Origin: Hoeflea sp038900095
GTDB lineage: Bacteria > Pseudomonadota > Alphaproteobacteria > Rhizobiales > Rhizobiaceae
NCBI RefSeq assembly: GCF_038900095.1
Contig: NZ_JBBMQQ010000004.1
Location: 469,841-533,840 of the forward strand
DNA: 64,000 nucleotides
Direction: 5' to 3'
The notes under the pieces are model-generated. The model was not told where the DNA came from and did not search any database. It saw only the letters and a list, made by a program, of their open reading frames with translations. Position numbers and translations under genes: made by a program. Positions within the stretch are counted from its first letter, which is position 1. The number at the start of each line of letters is the position of its first letter. Positions 52,390 through 61,931 of this stretch are shown in pieces.

Positions 52390-52607
52390 ACTACCAACGT
52401 AATCCATACGCTGGGCGGCTGCGGTTACAAGTGCAGCGTTAGTGGCGATGCGTCTTGGTGATCTGGTGCTTTTGACCATGCGGCGAATGCGCAGCGAGAC
52501 GACAGCGCAGCTCATGACGTGTCGGCAATAGTTTGTGGGGTTGGAGTTGCCCCCTGAAAGGGATCCACCAACCGGGATGGATTACCCCTCAAATTGAAGG
52601 ATCAGCG

Positions 52608-52790
52608 ATGGCTGGAAAACGAGAGAAGCCGGAAGAGATCGTATCGAAGCTTCGGCAGGTTGAAGTTCTGCAAGGGCAAGGTGCGACGATTGCTGACGCT
52701 GTGCTAGACGGGAATGGCCGTGCCAACACCCGGAACATCAATTACCGATCAAAGCAAAAAAACTCTGGAAACGAACTTAACGCTGCATAA
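52608..52790 (+). pseudogene. IS3-family orfA remnant
   Basis: The 60-codon frame starts MAGKREKPEEIVSKLRQVEV and follows LQGQGATIADAV, the N-terminal helix-turn-helix of IS3-family OrfA transposases. Similarity ends after about 33 residues and the tail is unrelated. The rest of the transposon is missing, and it runs up to the lysR gene. Confidence 0.8.
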
Positions 52791-53691
52791 TCTCTTGATC
52801 TATGTTCATCTTGCAGATCCAGTCAAAGAATGCTCTTGCCGGACCGGAAATTTCCTCTCCGCTGCGAATGACCATCGAGATCTCGCGATGCGCCCATTCC
52901 TCGGCAATCGGGATCGCGCGGATGGGCAGCATGTCGGTGTAGGGCAGGACAAATTGCTCGGGCAGAACTGCAATGCCGAGATTGTTGGCCACCATTGTGC
53001 GGGCTATCTCGTTGGTGCTGGCCATGTAGCTGTAACTGAATCCCGAATTGGCCATGCCGCCAACCTTCCGCAGCAGCCGTGTGAGTGAACTGGTTTCGCT
53101 GACACCGATGACCTGGAATTCGAGCATCTGCGAAAACCGCACGCTTCCAAGGCCTGCCAGGGCGTGGGTTGCAGCAACCGCCAGCACCAGCTTGTCGCTG
53201 CAGTAGGGATAGGTCGTCACGCCCTCGGGCAACCGCATGGTGTTGGAGACGAAGCCGATATCGGTCGAGCCGCCGGCCACGTGCTGGAGGATATCCGGTG
53301 TCAGCTGTTCCTGAAGATCGACGGCGACGTTGGGGTGGGCATCGAGAAACTCGCGAATATGTCTGGCCAGTCCATTGACCAGCGACGAGCCATTGGCGCT
53401 GATCATCACCCGGCCGATGTCGCCCGCCTTGAGCTTTTCCATATCCGAGCACATCAGCCCCAGCGTTGCAAAGGTCTCGCGGGTGTGCGCGGCCAGCAGC
53501 CGTCCTGCTTCCGTGATTTCCACGCCGCGCGAATGGCGTGTGAAAAGCTGTTGGCCAAACTCGATCTCAAGCTCGGATATGCGCCGGCTGACGGCGGAAA
53601 TGGACAGGTTGAGATTGTCCGATGCGGCGCGAATGCTCTCGGTATCGACGACGGTCAAGAATGCCTTCAGGCTGACAAAGTCAATATTCAT
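52777..53691 (-). CDS. LysR family transcriptional regulator
   Basis: The 304-residue protein has an N-terminal winged helix-turn-helix (MNIDFVSLKAFLTVVDTESI, SAVSRRISELEIEFGQQLF), a linker helix and a LysR effector domain (about 90-300). It is the last gene of the island's minus-strand train, 212 bp behind the CoA-transferase gene. It probably activates that operon in response to the imported acid or its CoA derivative. Its 3' end overlaps the IS3 remnant frame by a few bases. Confidence 0.9.
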   Translation of the reverse strand: MNIDFVSLKAFLTVVDTESIRAASDNLNLSISAVSRRISELEIEFGQQLFTRHSRGVEITEAGRLLAAHTRETFATLGLMCSDMEKLKAGDIGRVMISANGSSLVNGLARHIREFLDAHPNVAVDLQEQLTPDILQHVAGGSTDIGFVSNTMRLPEGVTTYPYCSDKLVLAVAATHALAGLGSVRFSQMLEFQVIGVSETSSLTRLLRKVGGMANSGFSYSYMASTNEIARTMVANNLGIAVLPEQFVLPYTDMLPIRAIPIAEEWAHREISMVIRSGEEISGPARAFFDWICKMNIDQEIMQR

Positions 53692-53903
53692 GAGAGGCTT
53701 TTCTGATCACGGATGACGACGGTGACCGGCAGCGCAAAATGTGGGTGCAATGCCGGTGGCTGGCATGGCCGGAACCTACTCGCCGCCGCGGTGCTCCGCA
53801 AGACTGATAACGATCAACACGCTCCGCCAGCCGCTTCCGGAAGCCGCGGCATCTCACGGAAGCCAAGCGAGGCGCCAGGATACAAACGGGCAAAACCGTC
53901 TGG

Positions 53904-55100
53904 TCAGTCCTGACGCAACACGCCGTGCTGGACGAATGCGTCGATCTCGGCCTGGCTGAAACCGGCTTCAGCCAGCACCTGGCTGCTGTGCTCGCCCAAG
54001 GTCGGAGCCGCAAGCCGGATTTCGCAGAAATCCGGGCTGAATTTCATCGGGAAGCCCAACATCTGCACGGGGCCGCGATCGCCATGATCGACCTCGATCT
54101 TCATATCGCGGTGCATGATCTGGGGATCCTCGAAGACTTCCGGCACCGTCAGGATCGGTCCCACCGGAACTCCCGCCTTGTTGAGGAGCGCGATCCAGTG
54201 GGCGCTGGGGGCGGACCTGAAGATTGGCTCCAGGATATCACGCAATGCACCACGATTGGCCAGCCGGTCGGCATTGGTCACGAACCGGGAATCGCTGTGC
54301 AGATGCTGCAGATCCATCGCAGCAAGCAACTTGGCGTAAACACCGTCATTGCTGGGCGCCAGCGCAATCGGCTTGTCCGCCGTTTCGAACACACCATAGG
54401 GCGCAACCAGCGGGTGATCATTGCCGCTGCGCATCGGGGACCTGCCGATCGCCAGGTGATCGGACGCCATGTAACTTAGCAGACTGACCATGCTGTCGGT
54501 CAGGCTGATGTCGACATTCTGAACCCCGGAAGGCGTTTCGCCGGGCCCCTGCCGCCCCACGAGGCGCGAGACCACCCCCAATGCGCCATACAGGCCCGCC
54601 ACCAGATCGCTGATCGGCAACCCGGAACGAAGCGGCGGTTCGCCTTCGACGCCATTGACGCTCATGAAGCCACTGAGGGCCTGGGCGATAAAATCGAAGG
54701 CCGGCCTCTGCGCATACGGACCGCTGGCGCCGAAGCCACTGATGTTGCAGACGATCAGATTGGAATTGAGTTCTTCCAGTTCCGGTTTGGACAGGCCCAT
54801 CTTGTCGAGCACACCCGGCCTGAAATTCTCCACCAGCACATCGGCGCTGCGGATTATCTGCCTGAGAATGGCCTTGCCTTCATCACTGTAGAGATCGAGC
54901 GAAACCGAGCGTTTGTTGCGATTGTAGGCCGCGAAATACCAGCTGAAGCCATTCACCTTGGCGCCCTGTTCGCGCAGCGGGTCGCCGCCGATGGTTTCGA
55001 TCTTGATCACGTCCGCGCCCAGATCTGCAAGGAGCTGGGTGCAGAACGGACCGGAAATAATGCGTGTCAGATCGACAACCCGAATTCCACTGAGGCTCAT
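53904..55100 (-). CDS. class III CoA-transferase (CaiB/BaiF)
   Basis: The 398-residue formyl-CoA-transferase-family enzyme moves CoA between acyl groups. It starts MSLSGIRVVDLTRIISGPF, has the catalytic Asp in GLPISDLVAGLYGALG and the conserved NRNKRSVSLDL and ENFRPGVLDKMGL blocks. Known members use oxalate, succinate, itaconate, mesaconate or HMG acceptors; the substrate is inferred from the neighbours. ATG at 55100 is preceded by GGAG; 55115 is the alternative. It begins 46 bp downstream of the HMG-CoA lyase-like gene. Confidence 0.88.
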   Translation of the reverse strand: MSLSGIRVVDLTRIISGPFCTQLLADLGADVIKIETIGGDPLREQGAKVNGFSWYFAAYNRNKRSVSLDLYSDEGKAILRQIIRSADVLVENFRPGVLDKMGLSKPELEELNSNLIVCNISGFGASGPYAQRPAFDFIAQALSGFMSVNGVEGEPPLRSGLPISDLVAGLYGALGVVSRLVGRQGPGETPSGVQNVDISLTDSMVSLLSYMASDHLAIGRSPMRSGNDHPLVAPYGVFETADKPIALAPSNDGVYAKLLAAMDLQHLHSDSRFVTNADRLANRGALRDILEPIFRSAPSAHWIALLNKAGVPVGPILTVPEVFEDPQIMHRDMKIEVDHGDRGPVQMLGFPMKFSPDFCEIRLAAPTLGEHSSQVLAEAGFSQAEIDAFVQHGVLRQD

Positions 55101-55146
55101 GCTTGTCTCCGTCATTGCCTGGCGCTGGTGGCCGGGCGCCGTTGGT

Positions 55147-56076
55147 TCAACCCGAAGCGCGTGCCGAGGCGTTCAGGTCATAAAGGGTTCCGACCGGTTC
55201 TGAGCGCAACAGCCGGGCGGGGAGGGGGCGGCCAAGCCTGCTTTCAAGCAGCTTGCCTACGCCAATCAGAGCCGGCAAATCAATGCCGGTGGACAGGCCT
55301 TCGAGATGCAGCAAATGCACCAGGTCCTCGGTCGAGATGTTGCCCAATGCGCCCGGTGCGAACGGACAACCACCAAGACCGCCAAGGGCGCTTTCAAACC
55401 GGTTCGCACCTGCCTCCAGTCCCGACATGACGTTGGCGAGCCCCATGCCGCGCGTGTCGTGAAAATGCAGGATCAGCTGCATGTCCGGCAGTTCCGCCTG
55501 AAGGCTCGAAACCAGTTCCTTTACCCGTCGCGGGGACGCAGAGCCGATGGTGTCGCCAAGTTTGAGAACCCGGATTCCCATCGCATGGTAAGCCTCGGCG
55601 AGCCTGAGCACCTGGGCGGTCCCGACCTGTCCCTCGAACGGGCAGTCAAAGGCCACGGCCACCGAGCCATAAAGCTCAGCGCCAGCCGATTTGGCCAATT
55701 CGCCAAGCGGCTTGATGCGCTCAAGCGCTGTCTCGATGCTGGCGTTGGAATTGGCCAGCGAATGGCTTTCAGTGGCCGATGCAAAGGCGACCCAGACCTT
55801 GACATTTGCCGCCATGGCCCGCTTGGCGCCGCGCTCATTCGGCACCAGCGCCTCAAGCACAAGCCCGTCGACGGGCTTGATGCCGCCGATCACCGCCTCG
55901 GCGTCGGCAAGTTGCGGCACCGCCTTGGGCGAAACAAACGAGGTGGCTTCAAGTCGGTGCAGACCGGCTGCAACCAGGCGGTTGCCAATGTCGATTTTAT
56001 CAGCGGTCGGGAAGAACGTCTTTTCGTTCTGCAGCCCGTCACGCAGTCCGACTTCAGTGATTTCAATCCGGTCCAT
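55147..56076 (-). CDS. hydroxymethylglutaryl-CoA lyase-like (DRE-TIM) enzyme
   Basis: The 309-residue DRE-TIM metallolyase has VGLRDGLQNEKTFFPT, the metal-ligand HFHDTRGMGLANV and the active-site Cys loop GGLGGCPFAPGALGNISTED. These define the HMG-CoA lyase family, which splits 3-hydroxy-3-methylglutaryl-CoA to acetyl-CoA and acetoacetate; citramalyl-CoA lyases of another fold are not similar. Start at MDRIEITEVG; it begins 3 bp after the panB-like gene. The context suggests it acts on a CoA ester made by the downstream CoA-transferase. Confidence 0.9.
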   Translation of the reverse strand: MDRIEITEVGLRDGLQNEKTFFPTADKIDIGNRLVAAGLHRLEATSFVSPKAVPQLADAEAVIGGIKPVDGLVLEALVPNERGAKRAMAANVKVWVAFASATESHSLANSNASIETALERIKPLGELAKSAGAELYGSVAVAFDCPFEGQVGTAQVLRLAEAYHAMGIRVLKLGDTIGSASPRRVKELVSSLQAELPDMQLILHFHDTRGMGLANVMSGLEAGANRFESALGGLGGCPFAPGALGNISTEDLVHLLHLEGLSTGIDLPALIGVGKLLESRLGRPLPARLLRSEPVGTLYDLNASARASG

Positions 56077-56079
56077 TGC

Positions 56080-56925
56080 TTACCCTTTGGAGCGACCGAA
56101 AACATGGTCGACTGAAGGAAACTGCCGGGTGCGCACTTCGTTCGCAAAAGTCTCGATGGCTTCGCGGATGGTGGGCATGACCTGGGCATAGCGCTTGACG
56201 AATTTCGGCTTGAAATCCTCGAACATACCGATCACGTCATCGATCACGAGAATCTGCCCGTCACAATCCACCGAGGCGCCGATGCCGATCGTGGGGATCG
56301 ACATCACCTGATTGATCTTCTCGGAGGCAGATTCGATCACCCCCTCAATCACCAACGCGAAGCAGCCCGCACTTTCCATAGCCTTTGCCGCGGCAATCAG
56401 TTCCTGAACGGCAAGCTCATCCTTACCCTGGGTCTTGAACCCGCCCATCGTGTTGATGGATTGCGGCGTCAAGCCGATATGGCCCATCACCGGCACACCG
56501 CGTGCCGACAGGAAGGCCACGGTTTCGGCCATTTCGATACCGCCTTCGAGCTTGACCGCATCGCATCCGGTTTCCCGCAAGATCCGGGCCGCACTCATGA
56601 AGGCCTGCTCGGGGCTTGCCTGGTAGTCGCCAAACGGCATATCGACCACGACGCAGGCATGATTGCAGGCCCGCACCACGGCCCTGCCGTGCCGGATCAT
56701 GGTGTCGAGGTCGACGCCCACCGTAGAATCCTCGCCATAGATCGTCATCGCCAGCGAATCCCCGACCAGGATGAAGTCGACGATGGAATCCATCGCCTTG
56801 GCCATCGAGGCTGTATAGGCGGTCAGGCCGACAATCGGCTCGCCACCCTTGCGCGAGCGAATGTGCTGGGAGGTGATCTTCTTCGATGTTGTATGGACGC
56901 TCACAATGGTCTCACTTTGCTTCAC
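56080..56925 (-). CDS. PanB-like 3-methyl-2-oxobutanoate hydroxymethyltransferase
   Basis: The 281-residue TIM-barrel enzyme is close to PanB, which adds a hydroxymethyl group from methylene-THF to ketoisovalerate. The metal Asp in ILVGDSLAM and VDMPFGDYQASPEQA, KLEGG, GHIGLTPQSINTMGGF and the catalytic Glu in LVIEGVIES are all retained. In this operon it is next to a CoA-transferase and lyase instead of panC, so it may run in the catabolic direction or on a related keto acid. The start is GTG at 56925, or GTG at 56904. Confidence 0.85.
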   Translation of the reverse strand: MKQSETIVSVHTTSKKITSQHIRSRKGGEPIVGLTAYTASMAKAMDSIVDFILVGDSLAMTIYGEDSTVGVDLDTMIRHGRAVVRACNHACVVVDMPFGDYQASPEQAFMSAARILRETGCDAVKLEGGIEMAETVAFLSARGVPVMGHIGLTPQSINTMGGFKTQGKDELAVQELIAAAKAMESAGCFALVIEGVIESASEKINQVMSIPTIGIGASVDCDGQILVIDDVIGMFEDFKPKFVKRYAQVMPTIREAIETFANEVRTRQFPSVDHVFGRSKG

Positions 56926-57158
56926 TCAAAACCGGGCCGGACTGCTCCAAACCTGCACATGCGCCACGCTTTGGAGGATAGCGGCGAAAAATGTCCGGGC
57001 AATGCGTTCAGACACTGTCGGAGCCGGCAGCCAGACACGCTCCAAGGTGGAAATGACGCAGCAGCGGCTGGATCGAAACTCTGACATGCCCGGCAAATCG
57101 GCAAGTCTCGATTGGCGAATGCTGTGTCCCGTCTGGCCGAATGCAGAGGCCCTTTCGA

Positions 57159-58430
57159 CTATCCGAACGGGATGAACAGAACGATCTGCGGAAACAGGTA
57201 GATCAGCAACACAGTCAACAGCATGATCGCCAGGAAAGGCAGAACACCCTTGGTTACCTCTCCCAGAGTGGCCTTGCCCACCGCCTGGATGACAAACAGG
57301 TTGAGCCCCACCGGCGGCGTGATCAGCGCGATCTCGATCATCAACATGAAGACGATGCCGAACCAGACCGGATCGATGCCCATGCTCAACAGTGCAGGAA
57401 ACAGGACCGGCACCACGATCAGCAGCATCGACAGCGATTCGAGGAAAAAACCGAGGATCAGCAACGCAATGCAAACGACGAAGATGAACGAGCCGACCTG
57501 GTCGAAATTGTCGATGATCAGCCCGGAGATTTCGTGGGGAATCCGGTAAAGCGTGATCGCCTTTGCGAAGATCTTGGCGCCGGCAACAATGAGGAAAATC
57601 GTCACGGTGGTCCGCATTGATCCGATCACCGCTTCGCCGAAAAGCTGCCAGGTGAGTGTGCGGAGCATCAGCGCGGTGATGATGATAGCGAGCACGAAAC
57701 CGACACCGGCGGCTTCTGTCGGTGTAAATACGCCGCCATAGAGACCGATGAAGATGATCAGAGCCAGGCCGACACTGGGCAATGCCCGGATACTGGCTGC
57801 CTTGCGTTCCTCCCAGCTTGCCTTGGGCAGCGGATCGAAGGCCTTGGTGTAGGCGGCATAGAGCATGGAAAAGGCGATGAACAAACCCGCCAGAAGCAAC
57901 CCGGGCGCTACGCCGGCCAGAAACAGCGAAACAATGCTTTGCTCCGTCAAGACGCCATAGACAATCAGCGGTACCGATGGCGGGATCAGGATGCCCAGCG
58001 TGCCACCGGCAGCAAGCAACCCGAGCACGAACGGGCGCTGGTAGCCGCGTGACGTCATTTCCGGGATTGCCACCGTCGCAATCGTCGCCGCGGTGGCAAT
58101 CGAACTGCCTGAAATCGCGGCAAAGATGGCGCAGGAAATGACTGTTGCCACGGCCAGTCCGCCTGGCCAGTGCCCGACCCAGCTTTGAACGGCCGCGAAC
58201 AGGTCACGGCCAACGCCACCCTTGAGCAGGATATTGGACATCAGCAGAAACAGCGGGACTGCCAGCAGAATGAAGGAATCGACCGAACTGTAGAGCGCCT
58301 GGGTAACAATAATCGGGTTGAGACCATCAAGGATGATCAGCACCGCGCCCATGCCGCCGAGTGCAAAGGCAATGGGTATCCCGACCAGCAGGACAGCAAA
58401 CAGCGAAAGGATGATCAGGAACGCGGTCAT
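57159..58430 (-). CDS. dctM: TRAP transporter large permease (DctM)
   Basis: The 423-residue membrane protein has about 12-13 spans and the DctM/SiaM layout, with FALGGMGAVLIILDG near the start, GILIPPSVPLIVYG and FTPTEAAGVGFVLAI. It forms the sodium-driven channel of the TRAP system. It follows dctQ with no gap. The neighbouring panB-like gene begins 233 bp downstream. Confidence 0.93.
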   Translation of the reverse strand: MTAFLIILSLFAVLLVGIPIAFALGGMGAVLIILDGLNPIIVTQALYSSVDSFILLAVPLFLLMSNILLKGGVGRDLFAAVQSWVGHWPGGLAVATVISCAIFAAISGSSIATAATIATVAIPEMTSRGYQRPFVLGLLAAGGTLGILIPPSVPLIVYGVLTEQSIVSLFLAGVAPGLLLAGLFIAFSMLYAAYTKAFDPLPKASWEERKAASIRALPSVGLALIIFIGLYGGVFTPTEAAGVGFVLAIIITALMLRTLTWQLFGEAVIGSMRTTVTIFLIVAGAKIFAKAITLYRIPHEISGLIIDNFDQVGSFIFVVCIALLILGFFLESLSMLLIVVPVLFPALLSMGIDPVWFGIVFMLMIEIALITPPVGLNLFVIQAVGKATLGEVTKGVLPFLAIMLLTVLLIYLFPQIVLFIPFG

Positions 58431-58937
58431 CTAGATGGTATCTTCCCAATTCCGGTCGACGTTACCCTTCGGATGGCCGTCGCGAAGCAAACCCCGCGCC
58501 TCGACCAGGCACTGGACGAAAAGCAGCGCGAAGCCAATTGGAATGGAGATTTCTGTCAGCCATTGCGGAACCGATAGCATCGAGGCGGTCTTGCGGCCAA
58601 TCTGGATGCTCTCGTTGACCGTCACCACTCCATAACAGACAGCGACAACGCTGAAGGCGGCGATCCAGATCAGCGTCAGAAATTCACTCGCCAGCCGCCA
58701 GCGGGGCGACATCCTGTCCTGTACCACGGTGATCGAAATCAGTTCGCGTTTGTGAAGCAGGTGCGCGGCTGACATGTAGACCGCCCAGATCAGGAAAAAC
58801 CGCGCCATCTCCTCGGTCCAGCTGGTGGGCGCCAGGAAGACATAGCGCATGACCACTTCGTAACTGATCATCACCCCGATCGCGACGAAAAGCGCGCTGG
58901 CGACAATGGCGAAATAACCGGTGATTTTGCTGAACAT
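58431..58937 (-). CDS. dctQ: TRAP transporter small permease (DctQ)
   Basis: The 168-residue protein has four spans in the DctQ fold, with SYEVVMRYVFLAPTSWTEEMARFFLIW as its signature. It partners with DctM. It abuts dctM and lies 68 bp downstream of dctP. Confidence 0.9.
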   Translation of the reverse strand: MFSKITGYFAIVASALFVAIGVMISYEVVMRYVFLAPTSWTEEMARFFLIWAVYMSAAHLLHKRELISITVVQDRMSPRWRLASEFLTLIWIAAFSVVAVCYGVVTVNESIQIGRKTASMLSVPQWLTEISIPIGFALLFVQCLVEARGLLRDGHPKGNVDRNWEDTI

Positions 58938-59005
58938 CGACGGACCAAGCCCCGACCTGGAGTTAATGGCGCCGACCCTGTGCGGCCGGCGCCAGAAACC
59001 GAAGT

Positions 59006-60019
59006 CTACTGAAGCGCCTCGGCAGCTTCCACAACTTTACGACCGAGGTCGCCCGAGCTTTCGATGTATTTGTCGATCATCGGCGCAGACGCCTTCTTCC
59101 AGGCGGCAAGCTGTTCGTCATCAAGCGTGATGACTTCCATCTTGGTCTGGGTCCGGACGAAGTCGATCGCCTCGGTTTCCTTGCGGTTGACGTCGTCGCG
59201 CAGGCTCTTTTCCACCTGTTTGGCGGCAGCATCGACGATCGCCTTGTGGGCATCGCTAAGGCCATCCCATACGCCCTGGTTGATCAGCACCACGAATTCC
59301 ACGTCAGCGTGATTGGTGACGGTGAGATGGTCGAGCACCTCGTAGATCTTGCGCGAAGTCACGCCCGCTGCCGAAGACATGCCGGCATCGACCGTGCCGC
59401 GCTGATAGGCAAGGAACTGCTCGGAGCCGGAAATCAGGGCTGGTGCGCCGCCCAGCAATTCAACGAAATTGCCCAGCGTCTTGCCGAACACGCGAACCTT
59501 CATGCCCTTGAGATCATCGGGCATGTGAACCGGTTTGTTGCTCATGACCACAGCGCCGCCAACGGCCTGCCACCACAGCACCTTGGCGCCGGTTTCGGCA
59601 ATCGCACCATCCAGCAGGTTGCGGATTTCGCTTCCGGGCGCGGTTGCCTTCTCGACGGCTTCGAGCGACGGCAGGCTGAACGGAACATAGAAGAAATCAA
59701 CGGCCGGAATGGTGCCGGCGAAACGGGTCAGCGAAGCTGTACCCATGGCGACTGCACCGGAAGAGACCGCCTGCGGCACTTCGCTGTCCTTGTACAATTG
59801 GGCGGAGTCGTAGATTTCGACCGCGATCTCGCCACCGGACTTCTCCTCGACGATTTCCTTGAATTCCATAAGGTTTGATGTGGTCGGATGTGAGGCCGGA
59901 AGCTGGGCGGTCACCTTGAGTGTGACATCCGCGGCCCATGACGCAACAGCGCCGGTCAGGGTGACGCCGATCGCAAGTCCTGCTGCTGCAAGCAACCGCG
60001 CCGTGGTGCTAGTTTTCAT
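59006..60019 (-). CDS. dctP: TRAP transporter solute-binding protein (DctP)
   Basis: The 337-residue periplasmic receptor has a signal peptide (about 1-30, ending SWAAD). The DctP fold is visible in LKVTAQLPASHPTTSNLMEF, GGEIAVEIYDSAQLYKDSE, GMKVRVFGKTLGNFVELLGG and a C-terminal TKMEVITLDDEQLAAWKKA. DctP proteins bind dicarboxylates or other carboxylic acids through a conserved Arg. The ATG at 60019 has AGGAG seven bases upstream. It is the first gene of the island operon, so the promoter lies in 60020-60336. Confidence 0.92.
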   Translation of the reverse strand: MKTSTTARLLAAAGLAIGVTLTGAVASWAADVTLKVTAQLPASHPTTSNLMEFKEIVEEKSGGEIAVEIYDSAQLYKDSEVPQAVSSGAVAMGTASLTRFAGTIPAVDFFYVPFSLPSLEAVEKATAPGSEIRNLLDGAIAETGAKVLWWQAVGGAVVMSNKPVHMPDDLKGMKVRVFGKTLGNFVELLGGAPALISGSEQFLAYQRGTVDAGMSSAAGVTSRKIYEVLDHLTVTNHADVEFVVLINQGVWDGLSDAHKAIVDAAAKQVEKSLRDDVNRKETEAIDFVRTQTKMEVITLDDEQLAAWKKASAPMIDKYIESSGDLGRKVVEAAEALQ

Positions 60020-60336
60020 GTCTGTGCTCCTCCCGAGAGTCTCAAAGTTATCTTGCGTATCAGCTATTGGTAGAATGGCTCGAGACCCGCCACCATTCTC
60101 TTTTGACGAACCCAGCGTCTCAATTTGGTGAGAGGTGGTGGTCCGTGACTGGCCCAGCCTACAACAGTGCACCTGATCCGGCCGCGAACGACATCGAACA
60201 ACTCGCAAATTCGCAGGCGGATTCTTCCTCTAAATCGGCGCAAGCAGGCAATGTTGGGCTGAATCTGTTTCAGGTATGATTTCAGGTGGAATGCGGTCGC
60301 CCCGATTTTCGACTGGGACTACGTTGTTGCGCAGGT
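60020..60336. other. intergenic region upstream of dctP
   Basis: This region lies between the TRAP operon and the IS3 remnant. No gene is visible. It probably holds the operon promoter and LysR operator; I cannot point to a LysR box with confidence. Confidence 0.35.
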
Positions 60337-60665
60337 TGAACCGCGCCGGGTTTGTCGGAGGCTCCCACTCCTGAGTAGTATGGAGCATCATGGGCAGGGC
60401 AACGAACAAGTTTTCCCCCGAAGTGCGTGAGCGCGCGGTGGGTTTGGTTCTGGACATTCAGGACCAGAATGGATCGCGTTGGCAGGCGATCCTGTCCATT
60501 TCGTCGAAAATCGGCTGTGCGCCACAAACGCTGAACGTCGGGGTCAAAAGGGTCGAGGTTGATACTGGCCAAGGTGGCGGCATCACGACCGAGGTGGCCG
60601 AGAAGATGAAGGCGCTCAGGTCACACGCTAAGCACTCCGTATCGGGAAATCGGCCCAGGGCGTAG
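60337..60665 (+). pseudogene. IS3-family orfA remnant near tRNA-Thr
   Basis: The frame from 60390 encodes MGRATNKFSPEVRERAVGLV and ITTEVAEKMKAL, the OrfA transposase N-terminus of an IS3-group element. It breaks off in unrelated sequence near 60625. A possible inverted-repeat start (tgaaccgcgccggg) is at 60337. The orfB half is missing. Confidence 0.78.
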
Positions 60666-60814
60666 ATGGAGGATGTGTCGGTCTCGTCTCTAATCGAATC
60701 AGCTGGGGTTGCTCACGCAGGTTTGTTGCTGTGCGAGCCAGCTTTGGATTGCTTACTATGCGCTTCCCGGCTGGGCAGCGGGGCGAGCAAAATCTCGCCA
60801 AATATTTGAAAAAA

Positions 60815-60890
<76 letters not shown>

Positions 60891-61028
60891 AGCGGGGATG
60901 CGGATAGCATATTGATCGCGCCTGTAAAGCAAAAATCGCGTGATCGGCTGTCTTTCCGTCCCGGTGAGAGCTGGTTGCCCTCAAATGCAGCCGCGGCGTC
61001 TCCGGTGCGGCCCGGCAAGCCCGCCGGT

Positions 61029-61931
61029 TCAGGCAGATCCGCTTCGGCTCAAATGCTGGCGCGCCGCGTAAAGCGCGATTGCCGTGGCGTTGGAGACATT
61101 GAGCGACTTGATCGCGCCGGGCATGTCGAGCCGCGTCAGGATGTCGACGGTCTCGCGTGTCTTTTGCCGCAAGCCCTTGCCCTCGGCGCCGAGCACGAGG
61201 GCGATTTTCTCGCCCGACAGCCCTGCCTCGATCGGCTCCGGTCCTTCCGAATCAAGCCCGATGGTGACAAAGCCCTGCGCTTTGATGTCTTCGATCGCTG
61301 CCGCCAGGTTGCGGACCTCGATATGGTCGATGAGTTCGAGCGCACCGGAGGCGGCCTTGGCCAGCACACCCGATTCCTGCGGGCTGTGGCGCTGGGTGGT
61401 GATCAGCGCACCGGCGCCGAAGGCCACCGCCGAGCGCATGATCGCGCCGACATTGTGCGGGTCGGTGACCTGGTCGAGAATGACCACAAGCTGCGTGTCG
61501 CCCAGTGCCGACAGCGGCCTTGGCGTCAATGGCGCGGCTTCCAGCAGCACACCCTGATGCACCGCGTCGTCACCCAGCAGCCGGTCGATTTCCTGCGGGC
61601 TGACCAGTTCGAGCGGGTAGGGCAGGTCGGCGCCCTCGGCAATCTCCAGCCGCATCAGCGCATTGCGCGTGGCCTTCATCGCGGTGATGCGCCGCGACGG
61701 ATTGTCGAGCGCCGCACGCACCGTGTGCAGGCCATAGAGATAGATCGTGTCAGGGGCGACGCGGTCCGCATACAGCGTGCCCTTGCGTGCCGGCAGGTCG
61801 CGTTTGCCGCGCGGTTGCGCCGGCGGCAGGCCTTGCTGGTCGCGCTTGGCATCGCGGTGGGCGCGGCGCAGCTTTGCGTAATGGGTGTCGCGGTTGGAAC
61901 CGGGCGCGCCGGCATCGTCATCTTTGCTCAT
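61029..61931 (-). CDS. rlmB: 23S rRNA 2'-O-methyltransferase RlmB (TrmH family)
   Basis: The 300-residue SPOUT methyltransferase methylates a 23S rRNA guanosine. After a basic N-terminal part (DTHYAKLRRAHRDAKRDQQG) come LYGLHTVRAALDNPSRR, the SPOUT motifs LDQVTDPHNVGAIMRSAVAFG, LVLGAEGKGLR and IKSLNVSNATAIALY. The start at 61931 (MSKDDDAGAPG) fits the family. It lies beside the tRNA-Tyr/tRNA-Gly pair, an order common in rhizobia. Confidence 0.92.
   Translation of the reverse strand: MSKDDDAGAPGSNRDTHYAKLRRAHRDAKRDQQGLPPAQPRGKRDLPARKGTLYADRVAPDTIYLYGLHTVRAALDNPSRRITAMKATRNALMRLEIAEGADLPYPLELVSPQEIDRLLGDDAVHQGVLLEAAPLTPRPLSALGDTQLVVILDQVTDPHNVGAIMRSAVAFGAGALITTQRHSPQESGVLAKAASGALELIDHIEVRNLAAAIEDIKAQGFVTIGLDSEGPEPIEAGLSGEKIALVLGAEGKGLRQKTRETVDILTRLDMPGAIKSLNVSNATAIALYAARQHLSRSGSA

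Noticed and set aside
52345..52440. possible complete tRNA gene at the left boundary
   Set aside because: There is a T-arm and acceptor 3' end, but no 5' acceptor half (a cggggtg complement) within 80 bp; only a fragment.
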